Shown in pieces: positions 12,162-24,192 of a DNA stretch of 64,000 bases. Location of the stretch: contig BSBM01000592.1 in NCBI GenBank assembly GCA_027924585.1, forward strand, positions 7,634,501 to 7,698,500. Reading direction: 5' to 3'. Under the pieces are notes generated by a model, which saw only the letters and a list, made by a program, of their open reading frames with translations, was not told where the DNA came from and made no database searches. Each line of letters starts with the position of its first letter. Position 1 is the first letter of the stretch. The position numbers and the translations under genes are program-made. The stretch comes from Larix kaempferi (lineage: Eukaryota > Streptophyta > Pinopsida > Pinales > Pinaceae).

Positions 12162-13232
12162 ATGGCCGATCACAAGGTAGAAGTCGCGGATTTGATTCAC
12201 GACAGTCTGCTGAATCTGGGAAGCCACGAATTGGACAATTTGGCTCAGATTTTGGCCTCTGAATGTCTCATACAATTCCAGAGGCTTCAGGCAATGCTGG
12301 AATCCTCTCGGGAAGCCGAGAGAATAATTGGGTACGTTGAGAGCCTTTCTACTGAGCACAAAAGCACGCTAGTTGGGCGTGTTACTCTGCGCTTGCTGAG
12401 AAAAATCACAGCTTTCATGGAGGATATGGACGCAGATGGGCTGTTCAATTCCAGTAGTTCTGATTGGGATAAAGAGCCTCTGTGCTCTAAAAGATTGCAT
12501 TCTATTGGTAATGCTGGGGAAAACATGCCCAGAAGTATATATGTGAAAAGATATGAGAATAAGGAGACAGTATCTGAATTGGGTTATGGAGTGTGGGGGG
12601 ATACAGATGCTGCATTGATATTGCTCATGCTGTACGAAGCTCAGGATCAGGAATGCCTTGAAGCTGCTACAAAATATGGGGTCGATCCACTTCTCTATAA
12701 GAATTTCGTTGTGGGTAAATTGCCCACAAGTCATGATCTGCCAGTCAGATCCAGATTTCATTCACAGTCGATAAGAGAATACCTCTGTGAAAACATTATG
12801 AAAATGGGTTTCTGTGTGCCTGGATTGATGGTGGGATTCAACACTCAGACAGCCATTCTTGGCTCATATGTTGATATTATTAACAGATATCAGAGGCTTC
12901 ACACAGTGTTGTCTAATCTAGAAAATAATAATAACTACTTGAAGGGGAATCCTTGTCCTGCCTCTGTTGCCAGTATTTTGTGTCTTCCTTCAGTTGTATA
13001 TGATAGTGGATACAAAGACAAAGAAAGGCAGAGAGTGTGTTCAATATGTGGGGACGATGTTGAGGCAGGCACCTACTTGCCTTGCTCCCATGTTTATCAC
13101 TGGGATTGCATTCATCCATGGCTCAGGGCAAGAAATACTTGCCCTGTCTGTAGGTATGAGCTTCCCACAGATGATGTCTGTTATGAACTCGGAAGACACA
13201 TGAGGGTTTTGATGCAGAGGACCATATGTTAG
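12162..13232 (+). CDS. RING-H2 (C3H2C3) zinc-finger protein, probable E3 ubiquitin ligase
   Basis: An uninterrupted 356-codon frame starting at an ATG in CCATGGCC, a good plant start context, with a TAG stop. The C-terminus carries a RING-H2 finger: Cys293, Cys296, Cys308, His310, His313, Cys316, Cys327 and Cys330, with the PWL and CPVCRYELPTD segments typical of plant RING1/BTL/AIP2-like E3 ligases. Such fingers recruit an E2 enzyme for ubiquitin transfer. The first 290 residues are mostly helical-looking with no domain I recognise and no clear signal or membrane segment, so the product is probably cytosolic or nuclear; the substrate is unknown. There is no intron in the frame. It is the only host-type gene in the window that looks intact, and it lies between repeat regions. 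A retrogene origin is possible but no poly-A or target duplication was seen. Confidence 0.88.
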   Translation: MADHKVEVADLIHDSLLNLGSHELDNLAQILASECLIQFQRLQAMLESSREAERIIGYVESLSTEHKSTLVGRVTLRLLRKITAFMEDMDADGLFNSSSSDWDKEPLCSKRLHSIGNAGENMPRSIYVKRYENKETVSELGYGVWGDTDAALILLMLYEAQDQECLEAATKYGVDPLLYKNFVVGKLPTSHDLPVRSRFHSQSIREYLCENIMKMGFCVPGLMVGFNTQTAILGSYVDIINRYQRLHTVLSNLENNNNYLKGNPCPASVASILCLPSVVYDSGYKDKERQRVCSICGDDVEAGTYLPCSHVYHWDCIHPWLRARNTCPVCRYELPTDDVCYELGRHMRVLMQRTIC

Positions 13233-14362
13233 TTAACACAAGTCTGTTGTAACATTATATAGATATATTGTACAATATTGTCTTGCATTACAATATTTCT
13301 TCAAATGGTTGACCAATTATGTCATCAGGCATAGTTGGTTGTTGTTGAAATCTGTTGGGCTGTTATTAGTTTTGTGTTGTCTTGAATTTCTGTGAATACA
13401 AACTGTGAATCGATGTGTTTTTTTTGCATAAATGGTTGCAGAATGATCTGAATTTGTCCTGATACCAACTAAGAAGGAATCTGTTGTATGTGAGTTCAGT
13501 TTTTTTTAACTTTGTTCAATGCTTCCATGATCAGCTGCACATAAAAGCATTAAGCTAAGGATAAAACCAGTCTGTATGTACTATTTTAGTATGATTCAAT
13601 GGTGTTTGTGGAATATCTTACTGAAAACATAAAAACCATGAATGGCTAAATAGTGGTAGCTGTTCTGTTGAATCCATTAGAATGGAACAAACTATGATTC
13701 TGCATCCATTATTAGAGAATCCCTTACTTAGTGGAGAGTTAGACTCTTGGCATGATGGACGTCCATTACTAGACAAGACCTTCCTGATTGCTGCCCAGCA
13801 TTGCACGAAACCAAAGGCGCGGTCGTCAGATTGGGAATAATCCATAAAGGCCAAAACATTTTTCCCATTGACTACAGTTCTATGTTTATCGTTTATGCTT
13901 TACAGAAAAAGATAGAGAGGCATGTCGTCTCTTATGGGCTACAGTCCTCTTTGGCCCTGAAAAGGAGGACACCAGTACTGTTTCAAGTGTGGATGATATG
14001 CATTTCATGTGACCAATATTATGGGTGTGTGAAGGACGACGTCCTCCAAATGAGTATTTTTTTGGTTTTTCTCACCCACTTGCTTTTGTTCTTAGCGTTA
14101 TGAACCCTATCTCTCCATGTTTAGCTTTCTTATCCCAAACTTTACTGACCTCTTTGCTAGTGGAATTCCACATCATATATATATCTGATGATGTCCACAT
14201 TCTTGAGCAGTGGAAAGATGTCATAAGGAGGGAACCAAAGTGGAAAGATAGGATTAGGAGGAAACCCCTACAGATAAACTTCTACAATTTTCAAGGATTG
14301 GTTTATCTACCAATGCTTCTTTGCATGGATTTTTGTCTTAGTATATTCTCGTGTTGTCTCTC
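13233..14362. other. 3' flank of the RING gene, no recognised gene
   Basis: The first few hundred bases are T-rich and probably include the 3' untranslated region. The overlapping plus frames 13801-14103 and 14025-14375 are in different phases and show no domain. Confidence 0.4.
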
Positions 14363-14572
14363 GTCACGGGGTTAAATGAGTCTATTTTTCATTCGATTAA
14401 GGGAATGAGGGAGTGGGCATGGAAGGAGGATGGGTGAGTACTCAATCAAGGAAAGTTGTATTTTCTTGTCACGGGTTAAAAGAGGCTATTTTTAATTTGA
14501 TTAAGGGAATGAGGGAGTGGGCATGGAAGGAGGATGGGTGAGTACTCGATCACTAGTTCATGAATGAAAGTT
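14363..14572 (+). repeat. Tandem duplication, 2 x 105 bp
   Basis: GTCACGGGGTTAAATGAG at 14363 recurs as GTCACGGGTTAAAAGAG at 14468. Both units contain a matching block, GGGAATGAGGGAGTGGGCAT, followed by GGAAGGAGGATGGGTGAGTA. Confidence 0.85.
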
Positions 14573-14993
14573 GTATTTTTTTGCATTTCCTTTATTCAGA
14601 TTTTGTTGATATTCTTTTGGTTGTTCATCACTAATCACTAGAATCTTGCTTCTTCCTCTTTGGTTTCATTATTTTTTGAAGCCAACTTCTTCCTAAGTGA
14701 TCTGGGGAAGGGTATGAATATTTTACTTGAACAATCTTTGGGTATATATAGTCATAATCATGAGGAACAAAGTCGTCTGCCACTTGGGCGCTCAACACTT
14801 GATACACTTAGCAGCGCGAATAGGTTGAGAAATAGTGCATGCATTAGGCAGTGACCTAGAATGGAAAAAGTGGTCCAAGGGGTGTTTGTTGTAGGTTCAA
14901 CAAACTACTAGAGTTGCGATGGTAGAGTGCCAAATCCTTGGTGAAAGGCATGCCAGATTTGGACGAAGAAGATGTCATAAGCCGAAGATATGT

Positions 14994-16695
14994 TGTCACG
15001 TCCCCTCCCATCCTACCAGCTAGATGGAGAGGATCGTGAGGTTAAACCGGGCATCCAGCCCCATACATTGAAAAGAAACATTCAAATTAAAATGAAAATA
15101 TACATATGAAAGTGCATAACAGACGTGATGCTAAACTGGGCATCTAGCCCCATGAAACTTTTAACCATAGCATTCACAGAATATAACAGAGACATATGGA
15201 AATGTATGATTTTAAGAAAATCACAGCGGAATATTACGAATTGCACATCCATCATACATTTAAGATGTTCATCAAATAAGTAATTGCAAGAATATACAGG
15301 GGAATACTTATCTTATAACAGTAGCCCCAAGCAACTGGCTATGCAACTGCAACGTTCCACCCAACCGTAGGCCAGTGTGCTCCTCAATCTCTCAGCACCA
15401 CTGCCACCCCCGAGCTGGGCATGATCTCTACAAGGAACCAGGGAACAGCAGACTCACACATAGCCAAGCATACACCAAGATGAGGCAAGCCAATATACAA
15501 TTGGGTTTATCAGGCTGCTAAGAGATGGAAAGAAAGAATTGCCAAGCTAGTGAGCTCCAGCACAGAGCCAGGGATAACCTTGCAAGATCTATCTAGCTTG
15601 GCACCCACAATACCTACACACCCAGCACAAGGAAGTATTCTTTTCATTGTTGTACAGTCCCTCAAGCCATACCTTCCCTATCTAGTGCTCTCAGGGTATG
15701 CATAAAAAAGTAACCAAAGCCCTCTTGATCTTCTTGAGAGGTTGTCTCCCCCACTAGGCTTATCAAGCCACTTCTGTCCACTACCACTCCAAAACTTCAA
15801 TTCACAGGTTCAAACCAAAAACGAGGATGCACACAACAGCAGAACACAATTATGGGGCAGGATAAAACGTTTTAACAGTGGAATGCCTGAGGTGGGGTTT
15901 CCTGAGCTTCAGAAAAACGTGGGTAGGTTCCAAAACGAATTGGCAACTAGGAAATTCGACTAGGAGAGCAACCCATTCCAGAAAAACGCCCCAAGGGCAA
16001 AAACGACCTCTCCCTCAGTCCAAAATCGCGTCCCTCCTTCCCCAGCTGCTGCAAAATACCAAAAACGAGTTCCTGGGCATGGAAAAACGCAGGGTTATGG
16101 TGAAAAACGTGAGGATAACTTCCAATGAGCTCAGTCTGCATGAGAGGAAGAACATAATGGATGAGGAATTGCCTTAGGCAGCATTTCGTGGGGGTTTTCT
16201 TGCCCAGCAAGCCAAAAATACGATTTTCAGGTTGATGGCTTGCCCATGCACGAAAATCTGGCTGCCATACTTCTCCAATCCCAAGACAATAACTGCCCCA
16301 ACCAATCTTTGGAAGAATTAAATGATTGGGTGCATGAGACAAAATGGGTAGTTGGTGGTTTATGGGTTTCCCCATTGACACATGGATCAACACCATTGGC
16401 TCAAGGGTTTGAATAATTTCCCTCCCTTTCCCTTGTAGAATCATGCCCCGTCTCTTTTGTTGCATTGCATAGCTAGTTGTGGGTATTTTTCATTAAAATT
16501 CGTATTTACATGATGTTTTATTTACATCGTGCCCATCTAGCACAAGAACCATAGGCATCTATTTCTTCAATTGTCGATACATAAAACGCTAAATCAATGG
16601 TGGGGCCTTGGCCTTGAACTCCTCACCATGATTAAGTAACACTATTTACATCATTTACGATTAAATGCGAAGGGGGTCAAAATGGGGACGTGACA
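14994..16695. mobile_element. Solo LTR, 1702 bp, in the left LTR of Gypsy-A
   Basis: Starts TGTCACGTCCCC and ends GGGGACGTGACA, a perfect 12-bp terminal inverted repeat. Flanked by the direct repeat TATGT (14989-14993 and 16696-16700). The related right LTR of Gypsy-A (about 23200) runs straight through this point, giving an empty site. No coding sequence or second LTR copy is present. The orientation is not clear. Confidence 0.9.
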
Positions 16696-17837
16696 TATGT
16701 GCAGGTCATAGTTAGTGAATAGTTGGAACAGTTCACTGGGTAAAGCACCACAATGAAGCATGTGTGGTGAGATGCCTTGGTTGATCACATATTCGACAAA
16801 CGTTTAGTGGGTGCATTCAGTGGTTGCAATAGTTGGGCACTCCATAGCTTATAAGAAGAAAGTAATATATGAGGTGCAACCTACCACCAAGTGGCATGGT
16901 CACCTTCGTCAAACAACAAGTAGAATAGTGCAACATTATGTGGATTCCAAAGCTATTTAAATATTTGGGGTTGTAAGCACTTCAAAATCCTAGAAGAAGT
17001 AAAGTGGTGCTAACAATTATATATTTATAGGAAGACTACATATATGTTGGATAAGGTAGGTATTTGGCACAATATTACTTTTATGGGACAACCAAGGTTG
17101 AAGACGTGTTCCAAGAAGAAGAGTGGTCCCAACACTTAAGTGGACCACTATTCCTTAATCACTTGGGAAAATCTTTGGGTATGAAGGAATTGCACAAGTT
17201 GCAAGGTGGATGACTTGGGCATTGAAGTGTAGCACACTACCTCGCCTCAAGGAAATCGTTGTAACCACCATGTAACTTGAGGAAGCTATTGGAGTTGCAA
17301 CTCCACGTAGAGACAATGAAGAGGAAATGATTCGTTAGTTCAAGGGAGGTGGTTGGGCACCCTTCCGCTAAATAAAGTGGAGGTTTTGGACTTGCTAAGG
17401 AATTCAATTCGATTTTATTCAAGCACAGTGAGGCATTGAAGTGCAAATCACTAAATCTAGGGTGCAAGTGATCATGTGACTTGGTCATTATTCAACAAGT
17501 TCATGGGTTCAAGAACAAGTCTAAGAACAAGAGGCAAGGCTTGATCCTAGGGAAAACCAAAAGTTAAAGTCTTGATGCTAGGTAAAAACAAAAGCTAAAG
17601 TAAGTATTAAAGTGGACAATTCTAGTGGTGGAAATCTACAAGAGAAATGGATGACCAAGGCAGGCTTGGTATGTCATAAGCAAGAGAAGAATAGTGAAAG
17701 GAGGAAGAAATTCAAGGCCAACAATAAGTTCAATGATATAGGCTAGCTCGATTGAAGAAGACCAAGACAGCATATTGTATGTTTGAAAGTGTTGCAAAGG
17801 GAATTCTTTAGTAGTGTGGTCGCAAGTTCACAAGTGA

Positions 17838-18015
17838 CTTGGTTGTATCATCTTGTAATAAAAGTTTAGGTGCCTTGTAATACAACCAAGTCTTTACGAA
17901 GGTGATTAGGGTGGTGCCCAAGCAAGGCACCTAAACTTTTATGATATCACCTTTGTAAAGACTTGGTTGTATCATCTTGTAATAAAAGTTTAGGTGCCTT
18001 GCTTGGGCACCACCC
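17838..18015. repeat. Compound inverted repeat inside the Gypsy-A left LTR
   Basis: AGGGTGGTGCCCAAGCAAGG (from about 17908, continuing to 17941) is the reverse complement of the arm ending at 18015, giving arms of about 35 bp. A second pair, TACAACCAAGTCTTTACGAAG (about 17882) and its near-complement at 17952-17971, lies interleaved with the first. The block also repeats the 17838-17879 segment directly at 17960-18002. It reads as a local duplication with inversion of an LTR segment that is single in the right LTR. Confidence 0.85.
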
Positions 18016-18699
18016 TACATGTTGATGTGTTGATGTGTAACATTGTTGTTAAATGGTTAAGTGTTAAATATTGTTTACTTGGGTGATTTTAGAAGGCACA
18101 GTTAGTCACGACCTTACTTTGTTGTTGGTTGGTGCCTAGTTTCTAAATAAACCCAAGAAACTTAGGGTTGGGTCTTATATGGCGTAGGGTGACCAAATGA
18201 CTAGGACTATTGCAAGCCAATGCACACAACTTAGGGTGGCACAAAAGTGAAACAAATTGTGGGTGACTCTAGGACCGTGCTAGATGATATTATAGTGATT
18301 CTTGAAATAATTTGTGTTGCGTCTATTCACCACTATCCCTATCCTGACAAGTGACACTAGAGAAATCCCATTTTTCCTTCAAAGAAAAATGTTGTATCCG
18401 AGCAAGTTCTTTTGACCATTGTTTTTGGAAGGAGCAAGTGTTTTATATTCCATTATAGGTGGTTGCTGAGTCATTTTGTTCAATACCATGGAGAAGTCAA
18501 GTGTTACAAAGTGTCCAAGATGTTTGATGCCACAAAGTCTTGGTGGTGATAGAAGATGTTGAGTGTAGAAAATTGTGGTAAGTCTTTTTTTGGTTTCAAG
18601 TGGAATGAATGTGCACTCGTTAAGGTAGGTACCCACCTCAAGAGAACATTTAAGATAATTGAGGAGTAACTTTGAAAAGTGACTAAGTACAAGTGAAGG

Positions 18700-21558
18700 A
18701 TGATGGCAAACTCAAAGGGTGAAGACAACCCCGTTGGGTTATGTCATGAATATAGTGACGTAGTTGATTCTGTGAGGGTCACAAAGTCTAAGACATGACT
18801 TCTTACTTTGGACAATACAGTTGAATAGTTAGTTGAATCCACCAAAAGGCAGTTACAAAAGATGGACAAATGTGTCATTAAGACTAAGTTTTCAACACAC
18901 AGATTGATCTAGATTAGAAATACCTAGAGTAGCATAGTGGTTGAGCATTGTGAGATGATAATTTTGTGGTCAAACATAGTAGTATTCTCTAGAATCCTAG
19001 ATGAAAGGTTTGAGGTAGTAGAGGACCTTTTAAATTTTGTAGTAGCAAAGTTGCATATCCAAGATGAAACTATCAATTTGTTGCAGAAGGCCATTTCCCA
19101 TGGGAGTGGATCAACTACCCCTATGAGAATCAAGATCAAGGAGCTATAACTTTACAACCATTCATGGTTTAAAGTTACTAAGGAATCTCTATTGGGATGT
19201 TGAGTAGTACTTGGAGTAGATGAACATTGGTTCTAATGAGACCCAGTTGAATGTTGTTGCAATGTTCTTGAAGGGCACAACAAATTTCTAGTGGAGAAAT
19301 AGAGCTAAAGCCTTGGTAGCTAGCTGAGACCTTGTAAACATTAAGAATTGGGTAGAGATGAAAGAAGCTTTGAAAGCTCAGTTTGGACTACAAGCTTAAC
19401 CATGATTTGTAAGGATTCAATTGATGTCTCTAAGGAACCCAAGTAAGCTTCAAGAGTACATTAAAGTATTTCCTGTAATACCCCCATTTCAACCCTTAGA
19501 ATTATTGGTTTGGTATGTAAATATTGTGAATACGGTGTATGATTCCTATCATAGAGCTCAAATCCAAGGCCCCGCTAGTGAATGCTTGGATTATAAAGGA
19601 AAGTATTTTATATTTTGTGGACGTGTGCTAGTCATCCATGGAAAAATATAAAAACCATGTAAATATTTGTACTGCAAATAAAAGTCCAAGAGCTGGCTAT
19701 GGAGGCAACTAAAATGAGGGGGCTATGTTTATCCACTAGGGAGAGGTGAGGGGTGTGTGGCATTAAATCCTTTGTTTCCAAGTGTCATCTTGAGAACCCA
19801 TGTGCCATAAATGGTAAGAAACTAACCAAGTGGACTTCCTTGCTAATATTTAATTATGTTGTAATAAAATTGTTGAGAAATCAGCTCATGAATTTAATGA
19901 AGCATGGGTTGAGCCTAGAAATTCGTATGGCTAAGTATGGGCTCATTTTTTGGTACCTAGAAGTCAATTTCTTTCATGGGGATTCATTTCCCTTAATTCC
20001 CATTCCATTGTTGGGCAACTAAACTCCAATTTTCATAAAGCCATGCATTCCTAGCAAGAAAAATAACATAAATTGTAACCAGAGAAAGAGCCATGTTTTA
20101 GAATATAAAAAATGTCCAGCAATTTTTGTGGGTTGTGAAATCTAGTGGGGAATCCACATATGTCAACCCTAGGGAGAATTTGAGAGTTTCAATAGGCCAA
20201 AAATACGTGGGAGAATCCATATTTGGAAGCCTGGAAATTGAATTTTGTGGTTGCAAATTATTGTGGTCGAACATCATAGAATTCAAGAGACAATTGAAGT
20301 TTGAGAGGGATCATAGGTTGGAACTACTTGATAAACCCAATGTAGGAAGATATCTCTAGTGGTACAACAGCTTGACCTTTCTATGCCCACCCTTAATAGA
20401 ACTGGAGGGAAGGGGAGCCTGAGGGACTGTGTTGCAGAGAAGGGGACCTTCCTTGTGTTGGGTGTGGTAGGTAATGTGGGTTCCAAGGTTGGCTGAGATC
20501 GATTGAGATGCCTATAGCTCTTTGGTTGAGCTCATTGGATTAGCATCCCTTTCCTTATCTCCATGCATGCTTGATAAAACCAATTGTGTGCTAGCTTAGC
20601 ATGAGTGTGTGTACCTATGGCTATGAGTGATCTTGTGTAGTTCCTCCTTAGTGGATACATAGCCCAACTTGGGGGTGGCCTCTCAACAGAGAAATAAAGT
20701 GCTACATAGAGTGCCGACAGTTGGATGGAACGTTGCTCTTCCGTAGCCAATTGCTTAGACAACTTCAATTAAAAGATAAGTGTTTACTCATTAATCTACT
20801 ATTGTGTTTAAATGCGCATGATTACTATTCTTATGCATGTGATGAATATGTTAATATATGCATGTTGTGTGTGTGGAATTAATTTATTTTATGCTGTGTA
20901 TCTTTATTATGCATCTGCACACGCATCTAAATGTTTATGAATTTTGTAATTTGTCCAGGGGGGGGGATTTAGAAACCCATAAATTGTTCATGTCCCACTA
21001 GCTTGGTCGGACTGTTGGGGCGGGACATGACGTTTCTAGTCCTTATGCTAGAGATAAAAAAACATGACTAATGAGGATAATATGTTTCAATGTATGAAAG
21101 GGTTGCAAACTTAGGCATAGAGTGAGTTGCAACATCAAAACACGCAAACCTTGTCCATGGCCATCACTACAACAAACAAGTTATTTGACTTCAAGATAGG
21201 AATAGGATGACGTTTGAAAGCATGTGACGACACTTTAGGTGAGAAGGAACATAGAAAGTTTAAGCATAAAGATAAAGGAAGGACTAACTCATATGGGGAA
21301 TCTAGTGAGGGCAAGGCTAAGCAAGTAGATGGTGTGAAGGACAAAAATGGAAGTAAGGATGATGTTTGTTGGATTTGTGAAAATGACCATTATGTTAATA
21401 CTTGTCCATTAAAAATGAGGGTGAATATAGTAGAGAAGGAAAAGTTACCATCAGTTGGTTTGATGCAAGTTTTGGGTGCTTTAGGGAGTGGTAAGTCTAA
21501 GGAAAACCAAAGCAAGACTATACCAAACTCAACTTCTTCAAGAAAAAATGAATGGTAA
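18700..21558 (+). pseudogene. Gypsy-A gag (split by a solo LTR)
   Basis: The first part (about 18700-19473) has a short coiled-coil-like stretch (RILDERFEVVEDLLNFVVAK), then the Retrotrans_gag core with WDVE, FLKGTTN and WVEMKEALKAQFGL. The core reads on across the 19474-21032 insertion: LQEYIKVF before it joins VLMLEIKNM after it. The last part (21214-21558) is lysine-rich with a knuckle, CWICENDHYVNTC (CX2CX3HX4C). Capsid proteins of this class package element RNA. Several stops are present. Confidence 0.8.
19474..21032. mobile_element. Solo LTR, 1559 bp, in Gypsy-A gag
   Basis: Starts TGTAATACCCCC and ends GGGGCGGGACATGACG; the final A of the expected CA end has become G. Flanks are TTTCC (19469-19473) and TTTCT (21033-21037). 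Removing the segment and one flank rejoins the gag reading frame. No internal coding sequence; orientation uncertain. Confidence 0.8.
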
Positions 21559-21790
21559 GTTGTTCATGGTGATGTTTGACAATAGCATGATGCACAAATT
21601 TCTGAAGGAAGAAGTGGTTGTTACACTCGGTTTGTTGTTGGAACCAATGCAATCCACATTCAAGGTAGTAAACTTGGATGTGATAGATTCATTGGCTTAG
21701 CTAAAGGAGTCAACTAGTAGCTTGGTGACTAGAGTGGAACTATTAGTTTCATTGTAGGTTTGATTGATGGATTTGAAGTTTTTATTTGGA
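21548..21790 (+). pseudogene. Gypsy-A aspartic protease remnant
   Basis: Begins NGKLFMVMFDNSMMHKF and continues LKEEVVVTLGLLLEP, the shape of the retroviral-type protease of plant Ty3 elements. The catalytic D-[ST]-G is replaced by D-N-S, so it would not cut. It lies in a different frame from the gag tail just upstream, which overlaps it slightly, and is broken further down. Confidence 0.65.
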
Positions 21791-22900
21791 TGGATTTTAT
21801 GAGGATGGTGTAGGTAGCACCAATCCCTCACCTTGATTTTTTTATGATCTCAAATTCCAAGTTATTCTAACAGTGAGAAAATAATTGAGCATGGTCACAA
21901 GAATTTGCATGATCTCAATGACCCATCATGGGGAAGTGTGACCTAGTATAAAGGAAGATGGCACTTTTGAGGAGTGTAAGTATACCTTGGATGAAGTTCA
22001 TGGGCACAACCTTTAGTGGAGGAAAGAATGTTCAAAACATTGGAGGGAGGGTTTACAAGGATTTAAGCCATAGTAAACACCATTTTTTATACTATATTGT
22101 ATAGAGTGGTGGATGTTTGTTTGTAGAAACAAGGAAATCCATACCTAATTGGAATAGTGAGTGCATTCGAGAAGAAAACTGGTAGAACATTTGAATAATA
22201 GTATGCAAACTTTGTAGGAAGCAAGGACGAAGAGGAGGGTGCCACCATGTCTTGGTAGGAGATCGTCGAGAGGAATCCTGGAGGCATCCCATTTATTGTA
22301 TGAACATAGGAATGCATAGGAATGCAAACATATCACTCTTAATGCATTTAAATAAGAGGTATGAAGGTTTCAAATATATCTCATTTAACTTGGGAAATTT
22401 TGTAAAACTTGATGAAGACTTCCAAGAAGGGATTATTTCCAATGTTGTTGTGCACATTTCCATTGTTGACCACTTGCCAACCTATTCTCACTAAGTGAGT
22501 TGTAATAAGGATCACTACGAGGGGTAGGCAGTGGAACCTAGTCACCTATAGGTGCCTATTTTGGTGTGGAGTTGTTTGTAAGTGTTAGAGGCTCTTAGGT
22601 CTATTCAAAAGCAACATATATAGAGTATTGTGTAGTAGAACTAGGAGTAGAAGAATTTGATTTTGTGGACATGATTGTGCACTTTCATGAGTATTGAATT
22701 TAGATTTGGATTAGCTACCTAACTTGTGAGAAAGTATTAAGGCCAAAGCATATTAAGGAATGAGATGGAATGGTTAAAAGTAGGTGCAAGTGGATTTAGT
22801 AGCATGAAATAGTTGTATATGGATGGTGTGTCTAAGCAATAGACTAGTTAACATGAGAAAGGAGGTGTATGGATATGTTATGAGGGAAAGAAAAAGCTTA
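21791..22900 (+). other. Gypsy-A internal region without recognised coding sequence
   Basis: Between the protease remnant and the purine tract there is about 1.1 kb with many stops in all frames. I looked for RT (YxDD, PFGLxNAP), RNase H and integrase motifs and found none. Confidence 0.5.
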
Positions 22901-22912
22901 AGTGGGAGAGGA
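22901..22912 (+). other. Gypsy-A polypurine tract
   Basis: AGTGGGAGAGGA immediately precedes TGTAAGG, the start of the right LTR. This is the usual place of the plus-strand primer. Confidence 0.7.
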
Positions 22913-24192
22913 TGTAAGGTCGTTTTTCCCATAGGAAACTTAGATTCCTTACTCTAGTTCGATCTTTATGTTGATAGCAAGGAGGGATGAAGTCATCCTT
23001 AAATTAGGCACTCAACACAATTAACCACATGAATAGGTTGAGATGTAGTGCATAGACAAGGCACTCACCTAGAGTGGAATGAGTGGTGTCAAGCAGTGTT
23101 TGTTATAGGTTTAATAGGCCTCTATATTTTTTATGGTAGAGTGACAATTCTTTAGTGAAAGGTGTGCCAAATTTGGATGGAGAAGATATCACAAGTTGAA
23201 GATGAGTGCAATTCATAGGAAGTGATCAATTGGAGCAGTTCACTAAGAAGAACACCACAACAAAACACACATGATAAGATGCATCGGTTGAGTTTGTGTT
23301 GTACAAGTGTTTAGTGGTCATAATAGTTGGGCCCTCCATAGCTCATAATAAGAAGGAAAGTGTGTGAGGTACGACTTGCCACCAAGTGGCATGGCCACCT
23401 CCAATGGAAAACAACTGTAACAGTGTAGTCTTCCATGGATGCCGAAAATATTTGGGGTTGCGAGTACTCTGAGATCGTCGAAGAAGTAAAGCGATGATAA
23501 CAAGCATATATTTATAGGAAGACTACACATCTACTAGATAAATCAGTGACTTGGCACAATATTACTTTTATGGGATAGCCTTAGTTGAAGGTGCATTCCA
23601 AGGCGAAGAGCGTTCCCATCAATTAAGTGGACCATGATGCCTTAACCAATTTGGCAAAGTGTTGGGCATGAGGGTATCGTACAAGTTGCAAGGTGGACGA
23701 CTTGGCTTTTGAAGTGTAGCGTACACCCCTACCTTAAGGGAAGGGTTTTAAATGTTTCACGAATTAAGGAATATGTTGGGGTTGTGAGTCCACATCGATT
23801 CGAGGAAGAGAAAACTACTCTCTTAGTTCAATAAAGTATTTGGGTGCCCTTCCACTATACAAATAGGAAGCCATGGACTTACTAAGGAATTCAATTAATT
23901 TAAATTCAAGCTAGGTCAAGGATTGAAACACAAATCATTTAGTCTAGGGTTCAAGTGATCATGTGACTTGGAAGGTGTTCAAGAAGTTCAAGGGTCCAAG
24001 AACAAGACAAGGAAGAGAAAGCAAGTGGAAAACTTGATCATAGGGAAAAACCAAAGTTGGAGTAAGTCTTGAAGTGGATAGTTATGAGTGGTGAAATTTT
24101 TCAAGAAATTTGGACAACCAAGGAAGGCTTGGTATGTTGTAGGGAAGGGCTTTCCAATGAAGAAAGGGAATATTTTCAGGGCAAACAATAGG

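Larger units (their letters stand above)
14785..18349 (+). repeat. Gypsy-A left LTR (interrupted)
   Basis: Aligns by eye with the right LTR over long blocks, for example around the TATA-like TATTTATAGGAAGACTACA (17025 region here, 23510 region there) and the GGCACAAAAGTG block near the 3' end. It ends about CCTGACA at 18349, followed by TGACACTAGAG, which may be a decayed primer site. Without the 1702-bp solo LTR the length is near 1.86 kb. Confidence 0.65.

Noticed and set aside
13801-14375. Possible second gene downstream of the RING gene
   Set aside because: Two short overlapping frames in different phases without domain or codon pattern; the region also runs into a tandem duplication.
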